The notes under the pieces were generated by a model that did no database searches, was not told the origin of the DNA, and was given only the letters and a program-made list of their open reading frames with translations. A stretch of 64,000 nucleotides of DNA from Porites lobata (taxonomy: Eukaryota; Cnidaria; Anthozoa; Scleractinia; Poritidae), in the NCBI GenBank assembly GCA_942486035.1, contig CALNXK010000312.1:232001-296000 (forward strand), given 5' to 3'. A program made the position numbers and the translations under genes. The number at the start of each line of letters is the position of its first letter. The stretch's first letter is position 1. This document shows, one piece after another, positions 23,790 through 36,500 of this stretch.

Positions 23790-25215
23790 CCATTTTTTCA
23801 TTCAAGCTTCCTTTATAGTAGACACTGAGGGCTGGTATTGTGTCACGAATGGCAATATTTCTTTTTCCTCCTTGTCGTTTTGTTTTAGGAGTTTAGACTC
23901 CCTTTTGTGAATTTTATTTCTGATAGTGGGTTTTCTATCAAAGATAGGGGGCACCCAACGAGAATACAGTTCAAAACCACTTAAACATAGCATTGTTAAA
24001 CGTATTTTAGTATTTAAACAGTAGATATAGGCATATTTTTATTCCCTAAAAATTTTTCATCTGTTCGGATCTGCTAGCTGAAAGTCTAGTGATACGAAAA
24101 TTATAGGGATCAAAACTTACCTTTTCGAAAATTTCAGCCAGAAAAAAGGTTCCCGAAAATTCTAGGTGACCTTAGGGTAAAGATCCGTTAAAAATGGGCA
24201 ATTATACCATTTTTTTAGATGTTCGACAATCCTAGGAGGGGCAGACAAGCAAGAAATCTTACAACAAACGTTCCGTTCTAGATCTCAAATCGACTTTCGA
24301 ACAAATATTTTCCGAAAATTGACGTTGGGTGCCACTGAAAGATTGTGGGTAGCCTCCGTCCGTCAAGCGTTTTTTTTTTTTTAATTTGATTTATTTTCCT
24401 CAAAGGTTGTTTCTGAGGAGTTTTTTCGTAGGATTTTTAAGGCTTCTCCTTTGACAAATTCTTTTTTAACATTTGGAGGGTGACACGAGGTGAAATGTGT
24501 GTGCAAGAAGCTTTCCGTTTGTTTAAAATGTGTCTTTGCATCAAGGATAGACTTTTCCTTGAATCTTGTGCCTTTGTATACAACCGTGTCTAAGAACGCA
24601 GTCTCAATGTCAGATGTTTCGGCCGTCAATTCAATAGTTAGGTGATGTAAGGTTGCTTTTTCAATGAAGGCTTCGATGTCTGGTTTACTCATGTCCCATA
24701 GGGAAAAGATATCGTGTACGTGGCATTTCCAAACTGTTGTTCTAAAGACAGTTTTGTTTAGCGTTGTTGTTTCAATATATGTCATGAAAATATTGGCAAA
24801 AGAATCAAAACTGCTGTCTTTGTACCCACTGCAGTTCCATGGTTTTGTAGGTATTGCTTTCCACTGAAGTGGAAGAAATTTTCGTTGAGGATTAATCTAC
24901 GCATTTCCGGCAAGTAATGTGTAGGAATGTAAGTAATGTAAGTAATGTAAGTAATGTAAGTAATGTAAGTAATGTAAGTAATGGGTTGTCTTTGTTGAAA
25001 TTTTCATATCCTTTGTGACAGATAAATTCAATATACCCTCGTTTTGCTGTATATTTGTGTCAAGACTCATAACGTCCATTGAAACAAGAAATGTTCGGTT
25101 TTTCACATTCGTCTTTTTAGTGAAAGGTATGATTTCTGTGATTTTGATATTGCTTGTAGCAGTGTATCAACAATTTTTGTCAAGCACAGAACAAGGTTTT
25201 ATTGGAACATCCATG
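23790..25215 (-). pseudogene. Penelope-like element reverse transcriptase remnant
   Basis: From 25215 downward the minus strand shows FLVSMDVMSLDTNIQQNEGI (palm motif, usually SLYTNIP), then, in another frame, RRLILNENFFHFSGKQYLQ. Next comes IFSLWDMSKPDIEAFIEKA followed by LTAETSDIETAFLDTVVY (24785-24381). A final piece ends LPFVTQYQPSVSTIKEA (23993-23802). This order and wording match Penelope-like RTs. The catalytic YxDD region is altered and several stops and frameshifts separate the blocks. A GIY-YIG endonuclease was not recognised. The copy is dead and lies wholly inside the TAA-flanked TIR element. Confidence 0.83.
24926..24983. repeat. 9-bp tandem repeat (GTAATGTAA) inside the Penelope RT remnant
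   Basis: About six and a half copies lie in tandem. On the minus strand the unit keeps the frame and would encode repeated His-Tyr-Leu inserted between RT motifs. Confidence 0.92.
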
Positions 25216-25379
25216 TTTTAACTAGGGGGTGGGTCATGCAATTTCCAACCTTGCTTTAGGGGTGGGTCAGTCATTTTTGTGCCGAAGGGAGGGATGGGTC
25301 ATGTGTTTTTTATCAACCATATTTCCAAATGCTCCGGCCCAGCCCCCCCCCATACTTTTTGACCAGTCCCTAAGGTAAT

Positions 25380-28300
25380 CAGCGTACTCGAGATATTACC
25401 GGACATTTTGAAGTATTGCAGCTCAAGGTCCTGAAGGAGACGACAAAACTGAAGTCCGAGTCAGATTTTTTTTGGCGGCACTTCCGTTCCATGCCAGGTG
25501 AAAGACAAAAAGAATTTAAGTAAGCTTTACTGAGATTAATGTCAGCCGGTTTTTTCCTTTTTTTCAAACAAATAATATATAGATTTAGCCAGGGCCAAAA
25601 GCGAAGCTCCAATTAATAAATTTATAATTTAAATCAAACAATAAACTTTTAATCCACAAATCAGTTAACTTAAGGGCACATTCATGTGACTTTTGAGGGA
25701 GAGGCTAAGTTATTTTAGAGTGAAACATCTTACATCGAATTGATAACCTTATATGTACACCCAAAAAATAGCAAACATCTTTGATCACATTCAAGATCAC
25801 AGTAGATTAGGCCTCGACAACAAATTCTTGGAAAACAAATCACGCCGAATTTTTTTGCGTTCGACAGGTTTACTTTACAAATTCTTGCCAACAAATCTGG
25901 GCGTGTTTAAACCAACCTTTTGTAATTTTTATACATTGCATTTGTGGTGAAACAGTACTATTTATCATACAGACCTCGGACAGAATGCGGTATTTCACAA
26001 TTTTTCAAGACAAATTGCACGCAGTCAATCAGAACGATCAATCGTGGGCTTTAAGCGAAACCGATCAAAAATTTCCAAAATCACCCATACGGCCAGCTGG
26101 TTCTCGTTTCTATAGTGCGAGCTGTCAGTGTGGTCGAGTGTTTGAATGAACTTTAATAGAGTTACGCTTCAACATAACAGCGAATTTATTATTATTATTT
26201 TTTTGTTATTTAATGGTTTCTGTTATAACGATGTGTAATCTTATAAAGCGTTTGATACGCACGACAGTTTTGAGTACTCCTGCAAGCGATGTTCACGAAC
26301 GATGAAAACAAACGGCACGGACAAGCGATTAAAATTGAAAGAGAGACTACTAAAAATCAAAAAAAGAGATATAATTCGGTGAAACATTTACAGAGACAAC
26401 AATTTTCATTCACGAAGACAAGCATTAAAGTGTCTCTAAAAATCCTGAGTCTTTTAGCGTAAAGCTTAAGCCGGCTTCCCGACGCGGTGTTTACTGTTTT
26501 CGAAGGTGAACTCCTCGAAGCAAGAAAATCGCTCAAAGTTTTCTTTCTGCAGCCAAATTTATAACTAAATGTTCTTCGGAACGTTTTCTTTCTATTTGTG
26601 GTGAGCAAATGTATCTGAAAGCTTTTTAAAGTTCTGTAAGCTTATATCAAACCTGATACTGACTCAAATCCTACAAACGTGCATAAACTTGCCGCATAAA
26701 CTGTCAGCGTGAACTGTGCAAGACTTCATGAAATTAGATATAACAAAAACAAACATCAAATACAATAATTACTCACGCTTACCATTCGAGATTCAGTTCC
26801 TGAAAGCTATCAAGGAAGGCCACAGTTGCTTGAGTCTTTTTAAACCCCCTTACGCATTAAACAAGGTGAAAAAAGCTGAAAAACGAAAACGATGCCTTCC
26901 GAAATCGAATTACCGAATTTTGACAAGCGACGCATTTCTCAACCAAAAACGTACCCAGTAAACAAACCAGCCATGAATAACAGAAGACTCTTGATACCAG
27001 CTGTATTTCATTTTGTACATACAGAGGAAAAAGACAGTTAAAAACATCACAAGTTGACACAAAACTCTGTCAGCTTCAGCTGTCAAAGTAAACTACTTTC
27101 AAGATGCTGCATAATTTTTCCGCATGAACTCACCTGTCAAATTTTGACCAATCAGAGCATAAAAATTGGACGTAGAGCGTGACCAACTCTTGACCGTGGT
27201 AAGATAAGGTCTTCCTCGCCTGTACTTTTAAAAAAACTGGCTGAATTTTCGCTTCCGAGGTCAGTTTGAAATCAAAATCCTAATAGTGCGGGGCCATAGT
27301 GACATAAATACAACATATTTGATAGGAATCCTTGGAAAAAATAAACTTGAGCCTGTGATCATTTGAAACTGGTAATTTGTCAGCGGGTAACTTCAACAAA
27401 TACTCGACCTCGATGGGTCGACACTTGAGCCCGCGATACGCTCAGGTGATACTGGTCAGCGGATGCCCTGTTTTGATAGCTGTCAATTGATCACAACATT
27501 GATGTACAATTAGTTTTCTCTTGGGCTCCCAAACTAGGTAAATGTGTGAGAGTAAACATTGGTTTTTCTGTGGTGCGGACGGACGGTCGGTCGGCGGTCG
27601 GTGTACGGTCACGTGATTACCAAATTTTCTGGGATGGGTAGATTTACTTAGCCATGGCCATTTTTGAGCCATTTATTCGTGGCTTTCCTACGAACATTTC
27701 GTGGTAATAAAATATTAACTTTTACTTTATAATTAAGCAGAATTGAAATGAGCTTAACGAAACAAGTCGTTAGCATTTCAGAATTGTTTCGTGCTCCCTC
27801 AACTGACATTAAGAATAAAGTTTGTAGGTTACTTGAGGAACGGCTTTGGTGCAGTGGTCATAAGAAATATCTGCTTTGCAAGCGTCGCATAATAGTGCCA
27901 AGTCTTCCTTTTGCACAAGTTATTTATGGGCCGCAATCTCTTTTGCCGGGGATTTGGCAAAACCCGCTTCCCCTTACACTTACAGGACCGCCTCACAGTC
28001 ATTCAGTAGATACCAAGCATAAAACGATGAAGAGCGTAAAGCGTATTGTGTGACTGGCCCCCTGCGTCAAATAATCCCACAAGCGACTATGTGCGACTAA
28101 ATAAGCGACTTTGTCTCCCACCTTGCATGACACGAAACACGAAAGTGCCGTCAAAAAATGCTATCTGAAAAAATCTGACTTAGACTTCAGTTTCGTCGAC
28201 TCCGGTGGTAATTCAATTTCGCCTTGTTGACTAGTTCTTTGTAGGAGCGAGGCCTTCATACATATTCAGGAAGACATTAGTCTGCTTTGATTGAAACTTC

Positions 28301-29871
28301 TTGATCAGCAAGCTAAAATAGGATTGGGTACACTGTTTTTCTGATTTCAATTTATTCTTTATAAAACTTACACGAATTCATGGGAATTATAATATTTATA
28401 AAGACGAAAGAAGAATTATAAAATCAGTGTAGCGCTTGTGACGTGACACATTGCGTGAATAAGATACGTTACCTTGAAGTCAAGTAAGTAGTAAGAGTAT
28501 AAAACAGAGAACCATTTTCATGCACGGTTAGGAAAAATATGTTTCTGCCCATCATAAGCAGTTGCAGTAATTTGGTAGGGTGTCAGCGTTAAAGAAAACT
28601 TTGCAGATATGCACTGAAGATGAGGGAAAGGATGTGAATGCGACGACATGCATTACTACATGGTGGATGAGACCTAAACGAACCGTGACTTGTGTGCGAT
28701 TTGACTTTGGCTCCGAAATGTTTCTCGCATTCATGGCTTTTTTAATGGTATGTAATGTGCCAGTTATCTATTAACAATCCCATCCAAGCGATTTATATTG
28801 CTGGAAAACGTCACATTAGGTTTTCCTGCGAAGTTATATCGGGAGCAGTAATTTGCATAAATTAACCGCCAACCACACGATGCCTGTTTTTGTAAACCAA
28901 AAATCGTTAATCTGCTCGATAACTGACTGTAAAACGTAAAGGAATGCAATCTATAGGAACTATCCAACGTTCTTGCCTAACATCGCCCCAATGACATTAT
29001 TTAAAAGAAAGATAGATAGAAAGAAAGATAATTTACTATTTTGTCTCAGGTATACATTTCATTTGATTGGCATGCAAAAATGTACCGAGTGCCCGCGGAT
29101 TTTTAAGCATGAAATGGCTCACAAAGATATCTACATCCTGATTCAATTTTGATCTACATTTTACACTATATAAAGCTTCGAGTTAAAACCTTAAAATAAT
29201 TTAATAAAAACGGGTTAGCTTTTTCGTCTTTCTTCGGTGCCGCATATTTATGCGACGAAGTCACGGTTCGAGGTTGTGCGCTATCGTGAGAAGTGATTCC
29301 ATTTGCTTTTAATGAAATGGATGGATGAAAATTGATCGCTCTTTTTGATATACAAATCATGTCCAGTGACATACAAATCGTGTCAAAGAGAAAGTAAAAT
29401 CAACTATTACAGCTAATTCTAAAGTCGAGGCACAAGCCGATTAATAAAATGGATTTACAAAGAGAGACACGAATTGCTCTACTGAAAAGAACAACAACTT
29501 AATAACAGCCTGCTTCCACTAAGCTGAAACATATGTCATGTTAGGCCCCTTTCAAACGTGGAATTTCTTATGAGTGCCGAACACCTGAGTGGCTCAGTTT
29601 TCGTTTGGTTCTGCTTTGAAAATGGAATAATAATTACTCAGAGACAATACAGTGTAAAGAACTGTTGAGAAAAACAGCAAAAACTTGCCAATTTATGACA
29701 AAAAGGTACTCTAAAAACGAACTGAAACATTCAAATCACTTTGATCACGTGACTGATGACGTCATGTCCTCTTTAGTCATGAAAAAAATTATCTGGTAGA
29801 TCATTACTTTCCCGCAAAATTACTCCCTTAAATTTTAAATGCCGGACGTCAACTGGTTATTTTGAAATGTG
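25380..29871. other. Unassigned 4.5-kb region
   Basis: No domain was recognised in any frame. The longest frame, 101 codons at 27748-28053, has a start codon but no recognised homology or supporting context. A short CGGTCGG-rich run lies at 27580-27605, and GATAGATAGAAAGAAAGATA simple sequence near 29010. Confidence 0.4.
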
Positions 29872-30415
29872 CAACAACAACAACAACAACTTTATTTAAA
29901 GAGGGAAGCGCAATAACCTATTACAGTTTTCTAACCTACGGCCCTCAAAAAAATAAATAAATAGATAAATAAATTTAGAAGACTAAAAACAAATAAATTT
30001 ATAAATATATATATATACACAAAAGAGACAATATTCAAAGTAGAATAGGCTATAAACACCTAATGAATAATATATAAATCGACGAAGGGGGGCAAAATAT
30101 GTACTATAAATGAACATGTATACATATATACATAAATATAAATTAAAAGACGTAATAGTGGTTGTAGTAGGACTATGAAAAACAGTGACAATGAATAGAA
30201 TAACGGCAAGTCGAGCACAGTAGATCCTCCAAGTGCTCGGCCGATGATAGGCGTCAGAAAAACAGACTTCGTAATTTAGACTTAAGAGAGGAGGGAAGAA
30301 ATTTAAATATCGGTGGAGAAGAAAAAATAAAATAGAAAACTCTTTTAAGTCGGAACTGAGGTCTTTAAAAAGTTTAGTAGCAGTATAGGCCAAGGTGCTT
30401 TTAACTCGTTAATGC
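29872..30415 (-). mobile_element. 3' end of a LINE or SINE with (GTT)n tail
   Basis: Read on the minus strand, a T-rich 3' UTR ends in AATAAAG then GTTGTTGTTGTTGTTGTTG (29872-29890). A trinucleotide tail of this kind marks the 3' end of a non-LTR insertion. Upstream residues (TLAYTATKLFKDLSSDLKEF) faintly resemble a LINE ORF2 C-terminus but are too short to be sure. The long hydrophobic frame here reflects T-richness, not a gene. Confidence 0.6.
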
Positions 30416-31514
30416 AATCTTGTCACAGCAACAAAAAACCTAATTCGGAAATAGTCACGTGACTGATGACGTCATTACCTTAGATGTGACATGGGAAGAT
30501 ATTTTATGGCAAATGTTATCTTGTTGTGTTCTGACAGTCTTCTACGTATAAAAGTTGTGAAAGTTATAAAGCTTTTTAAAAATTGCCTCAAAGGATTCTG
30601 GGAGATTTTTTTAATAATTATTTTACCTGGACATACCCATACCTTGTGACAATAACAATACAGTACTAAAGTCATTTTGAGTTAATCAACTAAATTCATT
30701 AGAAGTAAGACTATTGAACTTAGCTGAAGTTCTGTTGAAAAATTATAACCATCAACAGCATCTAACTCTAAGTTGTCTGAATTTAAAAGTGGTTAACTTG
30801 AACTACTTACAGCAATAAATCCATTTGTTTTTCATTCACTTGGTTATTTAAACTCAGTTGTTCACAGCCATCTATTTTTCTTTTCTTCTTTTCCACGCCT
30901 CTGAAAGGGTAATGCAGATTTATTTGACAAGGTAGAAAGTTTTAAGAGAGAAATACAGAGGGACTGATCTATGCATGTGTAGAAAAAAGAGAATTTTCGC
31001 TTTCTTCAACAAAACTTTGAATTCATAAACCTTGCTAAAAGCCCATCAGGAAGGCCATAAAATTATATTTGTGCATCTGAGGATGTGAAGCATTTTTTTG
31101 TCACCTATAACAGCAGCAGGACTTTTTTTCTTGGAATTTCTTTAAAGTTGAACAAAAGACAATTACAAGTCCAATTTTTAAATCAAACTTTCACCCCTTA
31201 CAAAAACTTTACGTTACTAATAGCACATGTTTACATGTACCTTACCCCACTATCTTCAGCCTGTTCGAGGCGTTCACATAGTAGACATTGGCAAGAAATG
31301 GAGAGGGGAGGGGGAAAGGCCAAAGAAAGGAAGAGGGACCTCTCTACCCCCACCCCCTCGTTATCTTTTTTCCCAATCACTTTTCTTTGAGAACGCCTGG
31401 AATAGGCTACACTATCTTAATACACTTCTTTAAAAAGTCAAACTTGAATTGAACTAAAAACCAAACAAACATGAAATCTTTACAAGCATGATTTAAAAAG
31501 TACAGTAACTTAAC
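30416..31514. other. Unassigned stretch downstream of the UPF0415-like exons
   Basis: I looked here on the minus strand for the missing C-terminal exon and did not find it. A CACGTGACTGATGACGTCAT segment at about 30457 repeats one at about 29748 in direct orientation. Confidence 0.45.
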
Positions 31515-31642
31515 TATTGCCCATGATCCTTTGATTTGAGTACTGTGCCTTGCCCTTTGTTGTTCTTTTTCACCACCAACTGTTCTAGTTAGAATGTCAT
31601 CAAAGTCTCTCACAGCTAACTGGCATGCAAACAACTTTTTAC
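31515..31642 (-). CDS. C7orf25-like: UPF0415-like exon, DUF1308 continuation
   Basis: The exon starts in phase (GT completes a Gly codon) and reads KKLFACQLAVRDFDDILTRT, then VGGEKEQQRAR. Similarity stops there. The true donor may be GTACTC at 31543 rather than GTTAAG at 31514. No following exon was found in the 2 kb downstream. Confidence 0.78.
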
Positions 31643-31750
31643 CTGCAATCTGTAAAAATAGTGACTTATTTTAAAGTGATACAATATTCATTTAAAATAT
31701 AGGCTCTTGGTTATCAGATTAATGATGGCAGGTGTGCAAAATTTCTTCAC

Positions 31751-31826
31751 CTTGAAGAAATTCCTTAAGCTTAGGTAGCACAGGATTCCTTTGTTCTTCT
31801 CTTGCCTGTTCAGTCAAAATACTTTT
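31751..31826 (-). CDS. C7orf25-like: UPF0415-like exon at the start of DUF1308
   Basis: The acceptor TTATTAACAG precedes KSILTEQAREEQRNPVLPKL followed by KEFLQ, and the exon ends in phase 1 before GTGAAG. It corresponds to KVLTEQAEQERKEQVLPQLE in the family. The preceding in-frame codon on the genomic strand is a stop, which supports an exon start here. Confidence 0.82.
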
Positions 31827-32269
31827 CTGTTAATAACCGCCGAAGATAACTAGAAAACATGATTTTTGTTGAGCACACTTAGACAAACTAAAAATATTCA
31901 TTAAATCACTTTATCAACAGGCTTTCAATCAATAAATTCCTTAGCATTTGGGGCAAAGCGAACTCTTTTTTGTCAACACTTTAGAAATGAAATTCACACT
32001 TTCCTATTAAGATTCACTCATTGTTCTAAAGCATGTATTATTTGTAACCTCAAGTTCAAATAATGATTTTGGAGTTGACTGTTAATTTGGGCCTGAACGT
32101 TTCTGGCCTACTTTTATCTGGAAAAAATGTCATTTCACAGTCAAGGTTTGTGATTGTGTTACAGCCATTTTGCACGATGGCAGGGGTTTGAGGAACTATT
32201 CAAGATCATCCAAGTACCTTTTTTTATTAAGGATTATTTTTGATGCGAAACAATTCACCAAATTTATAC

Positions 32270-32480
32270 AGTGGAACCTTGATTTAATGGACCCCGCAAT
32301 CTAATCGAAGAAAACCGAACCAAAATTCAATTGAACCCAATCAAACACCAATCGTTCGATTGGGTTTGGTAATTGAACCTAGTCAAACATCAATTTTGCT
32401 CTGAGTTCGATTTATCGAACCAATCAAACAAAATCAAATGCAATCAAATTCAATCCGATTCAATTTTGTTCGGAATCCAT
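32270..32480. repeat. Degenerate cluster of AATCAAA/TTCGATT motifs
   Basis: Variants of CAATC(A/G)AA recur about a dozen times in both orientations, including the palindrome CAATCGTTCGATTG. The cluster resembles the interior of a decayed MITE. Confidence 0.5.
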
Positions 32481-32633
32481 TTCTTGATAAGTAAATCACT
32501 CAGGAGTATAATCATAATCAACCATTATTGAATGGGATTAATAGAAAAACGCCCAAATATCAAACTGAATGTCGAAGTTTGGTTATACTTATGAGAAAAA
32601 ACGACAGTTATAAATACTGAAATGGATTATTGT

Positions 32634-32864
32634 TTACATTTTTATGGTAGGAAGAAAATGGCTTCTGCTGTGAACGTCGCCGTAATACTCAAACAGAAGT
32701 TGCACCATTTCATTAACTGCAACACAAGCATGGTGTTCAACATGTGAATAATAATTATGAGCAACCAAAACGCTGTCGTCGTAATTCTTTCCAAGCCCTG
32801 AAGGGCAGCCAAGAGTGACGTTGACAGGAGGGGAGCAACTTCCAGCATGACAGCAATTGGCCAT
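32634..32864 (-). CDS. Hypothetical 76-codon frame
   Basis: An ATG in GAAATGGCC context opens a frame with protein-like composition (Cys- and His-containing; segments MANCCHAGSCSPP and NYYSHVEHHACVAVNEMVQ). No family was recognised, and it does not match any part of the UPF0415 family whose intron it lies in. It may be an exon of an unknown gene ending at AAAAAT|GTAAAC, or chance. Confidence 0.22.
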   Translation of the reverse strand: MANCCHAGSCSPPVNVTLGCPSGLGKNYDDSVLVAHNYYSHVEHHACVAVNEMVQLLFEYYGDVHSRSHFLPTIKM

Positions 32865-32940
32865 TTCGGAGTTGTGTAGGGGACTGGGGCGAGTTTCAAA
32901 TTTAAGCTAATCGATAAACTAACACCACCATAATTATAAA

Positions 32941-33372
32941 AGGTCATGTTGAGATTGGGTATTTGACCAAGTTTGATGCTCTAAGGTTGAAAAGGGATCA
33001 AGTTAAGACTCTTGAAACACGGTTAAAGATCCATACAAACGTCTGTAATTTTGTGACAGCGTCCTCCAAAACTATATAAACTCTTTAAAAATTTCAGTTT
33101 TTCTTTTTAACTGTAAAATTCGTCATGCATCTACTACTTGGAAGAAACTAATTGGAAAATCACTGTGTTTGCCAGTTTTTAGGAATCTCACAGAAATCGT
33201 GAAAAAATTAAGAGTCTTTAAACTCGTAATTTAAAAATGGTTTTGGGGACGCTGTTACAAAATTACAGCCGTTTGTATGGATCTTTAACCATGTTTCAGG
33301 AGTCATACCTTGATCCCTGTTCAACCTTAGAGAACCAAACTTGGTCAAATAACCACAATCTCAACATGACCT
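32941..33372. mobile_element. 432-bp foldback element with ~130-bp arms
   Basis: The left arm starts AGGTCATGTTGAGATT and the right arm ends with the complement. Both contain GGTTAAAGATCCATACAAAC or its complement and a GATCAAG-type block. The arms differ by scattered substitutions. The loop is about 165 bp and non-coding. Confidence 0.82.
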
Positions 33373-33593
33373 ATTATATGGCGGTGTCAGTGTCACAGAA
33401 CAATATCAAACAAGTCTATCTTTGGCTTTTGCAAAGTAATCTGTTCACCATTGAAAAACTCCCAACTAATAGACTGTATTCCAATAAGTGAGTAATAATA
33501 ACAATAGGCCATTTGCACTGAGAGGTCATGTGACATCGTTTTTATGAAAATGAAAGTTATATGATTTTGCCTTAGAAAAACGATAAGTGGGCT

Positions 33594-36500
33594 CAGGCGG
33601 CTGCGAGTCATCGAGTCACCGCCTACTTGACCATGTTTGTCAGGAAATACTTCAAAAATATAACTCTTAAAATGTTTACAGCCTACCCATTTTTCAGTTG
33701 AAATAAATCTGATAAAATATAGCGCACTCTTGCCTTGAGAATTTTGGAATAAAGCATATATCAACACGATTTCTGTACCGCGACGGATCGCAACCGCTTG
33801 AGGAACGCTCAGCCATTTTCAGCGGTATCATAATGAAATTTAGCCTCGCTCCCAAACTATTACCACGTGGTTGGTTGAACAAAGATGGCGGCCAAGCGTA
33901 GCCTCGGACAAAGTGAATTGTTTTCATTCTTTACAAAGAAACCACGAACCGGAACAGGTATTTTGAATAAATTTTGACTTTGCAATTGTTTTCTCATAAA
34001 CCCATTGCGTTGTTCTTCGCTTAGTTAAGAATATTACTTGCAGAAAACAATGCGACACATTGCAATGATTCAGAAGACAACCCAACTGAAAGTATACCTG
34101 AAGTCACAGATCATGCCTCGTCATCTCAGCAATCTTCCGAAACTCCTGAGCCAGACAGAGGGCCTTTAGCCGAAGAAATGAAATACTTTGTTCACTCATC
34201 GTTTGGAAATTCAGTTGACAAACCTGTACACTGTCACAGTTTTTACACTTGTCAAGGGAGCAGATGCAGTTCTGTCACTCAAACTGAAATGAATCGATTA
34301 CGAGCAAACAAGACAAAAAGATCGCTTCCAGCATCAATGGATCCTTGACAAAAAACTCTCTTTCTGCGAAAGGACTGGTTTGAACTGGCTAGTTTATGTA
34401 GAAGGTAGGGGAATGTTTTGCCTTTTGTGTAGAAAACATGATGCAACGAATCTTCAAAACAAGAGCAAAAAGTTTAACACTGAACATGCTGTCCGCTTTA
34501 AACGCAAGTCCGTTGAATAACAGTGCAGAACTTTTAAGTCGTGTTTCTGTCTTCCAGAGAGAGTTTGAAGAAAGAGAAAAATCAAAGGAAGATGTATATT
34601 TCAATGCATTCTTGGCTCTTTACTAGATAGCGAAAGAAGAAATCGCGAACACAAAGTTCACCAGTCTTTTGGAAGTTGTAAAGAAAATGGGATTATCAAA
34701 TATGAAATTCTTTGAGCATCGCTCAGGAGAATCAGTGAGAGAAATGTTTATTTTGATGGGGGAGATGGTAAAATCTCAGGTTGTGAAGAAGGCACAGCAA
34801 GCCAGCTTCATGGGTCTCTTGATCGATGATGTAATGGATTTTGCCCAGAGAGAGCAGCTTGTGTCATTCATCAGATATGTTGACCAAGATACCTATGAAG
34901 TGAAAACAGATTTCCTTGCTGTGAATGACATTTTAGAGAGCTCAACTTCTGCCAATGCTGAAACCATCAAGTCAGTTGTTGTGAAACAGCTGTCACATTG
35001 CGACCTAGATATCAATAAATTATCAGGTTTGTCAACTGATGGCGCATCTGTAATGGTGGGCAAGGAAAATGGTGTTGCTGCTAAGCTTAAGAGAGAAGCT
35101 AAGATGTTATTGAATGTTCATTGCATCTGCCATAGATTGGCCCTTGCATGTGGAGATGCAAATGACCACATTTCATATATCAAGACTGTTGAAAAGGTTT
35201 TGATTCGACTATGGTCTTTCTTCCACAACTCGGGAAAGCGCACAGCAGCATACACCAAAGCAGTTATTGCTTCAACAGAGTTACAGATTTCACATCATGC
35301 AAAGAAAAGGGTTGTAAAGCGCGTTAACAAGGCTACCCGAACAAGATGGCTGTCTACAGAAAGCACTGTTGATGGTATTTTTCTTAACTTTGTGCCTTTG
35401 ATCCAAACTTTGCAAATCTACAGCAATGATAGTGATCCTGTTGCAATAAACTTGATCACTGACATCAAGTCGAAGAAATTCGTTGGAGCGGTGTATTTAC
35501 TTCATGAAGTCCTGCCAATTCTGAGCCATCTCAGCCGAGCCTTTCAGAAAGGAAACATATCCTTTGCTGTCATAGCACCTGCTGTAGAATTTATTTTAGA
35601 GGAAGTGAAAAGCGTGGCCGAAAAACAATCACCCCTGGAATGTTTAAGAAGAGATCTTGCTGAAGACGGCAGACTGCACTACAGTGGATTGACTCCTCTA
35701 ACAGCACATGATGAGACGTCTCTCAGAAACCTGACTTCAAAGTATGTCCATGCTCTGCAAGACAATATTGCTTCCCGTTTCAAGGATAGCCTTCCCATCC
35801 TGAGTGCTTTCAAAATCTTTGATCCAGTTGCAGTGCCACCCAAGTCTGATCAGAGCTTTAGTGAGTATGGAGACAAAGAGATCAAGATCCTTGCAGAATA
35901 TCTGTATCAGCTGGAGACTGGAGAATCAAAGGTCCAGAAGACAGAGGAATTGATTTGTGAGTGGCGGAAGTTCAAGTACAGCATCTTAAAACTCAAGAGT
36001 GAAATGCCAGCAGATGTCGTTAAGCCACCAAAGAACAAGGAACTGACATCCCAAACACCTACAGATTGGGTTTTACATCACATGCTTTCCAATCAATCGA
36101 CTTACAGTCATTTTGTGCCAGAGCTCCTTTGTCTTGCTGAAGTGTGCATGTCTCTGCCCGTAAGCAACGCCTGGCCGGAGCGTGAGGCATCAGCAGTCAA
36201 ACGACTGAAAACAAGACTGAGAAGCTCTCTGAAAGGTGATATGTTGGAATCACTAATGCACATTACAATCAATGGGCCAGAAGTACAGGAGTGTGAAAGC
36301 CTGGTCAAGAACGCAGTGAAAAAGTGGCATGAAGTGAAAGTTCGTAGAAAAATTGCTAAATCAATCCCTGCAAGTGCCACTTCCAGTAACTGCCCAACAG
36401 TTTCTAATGCTGCTGTCCAAGTTGATATGCTGCCACCACTGGCACTAGATGTTCCAGAACAAGTGAATGCCATGGGAGATGGGATTGGAGTTGAAGATTT

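Larger units (their letters stand above)
23458..25370. mobile_element. TIR element with TAA target duplication (Harbinger-like)
   Basis: The ends GGGACTGGTCAAAAAGTATG and its exact complement are flanked by TAA at 23455-23457 and 25371-25373. The TIRs are about 36 bp. A 3-bp TAA/TTA duplication is the Harbinger signature. No Harbinger transposase is present; the cargo is a Penelope-like RT remnant. Confidence 0.83.
22929..25379. mobile_element. MITE with AATTAACGCG subterminal repeats, split by a Harbinger-like insertion
   Basis: The left TIR (TTACCTTATTATAGGAAATT, then GCTCCATGAAATTAA) is mirrored at 23405-23457, but its outermost bases TTACC reappear as GGTAA only at 25374-25378, beyond the inserted element. 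The unit AATTAACGCG or close variants occurs several times near both ends. The element is non-coding. Confidence 0.8.

Noticed and set aside
27748..28053. 101-codon frame starting MSLTKQVVS
   Set aside because: No recognised domain, no splice context and no neighbour support; its length is within chance for AT-rich DNA with 64 kb searched.
29983..30393. 136-codon hydrophobic frame on the minus strand
   Set aside because: It lies in a T-rich LINE 3' UTR; the Phe/Tyr/Ile-rich composition follows base composition, not a membrane protein.
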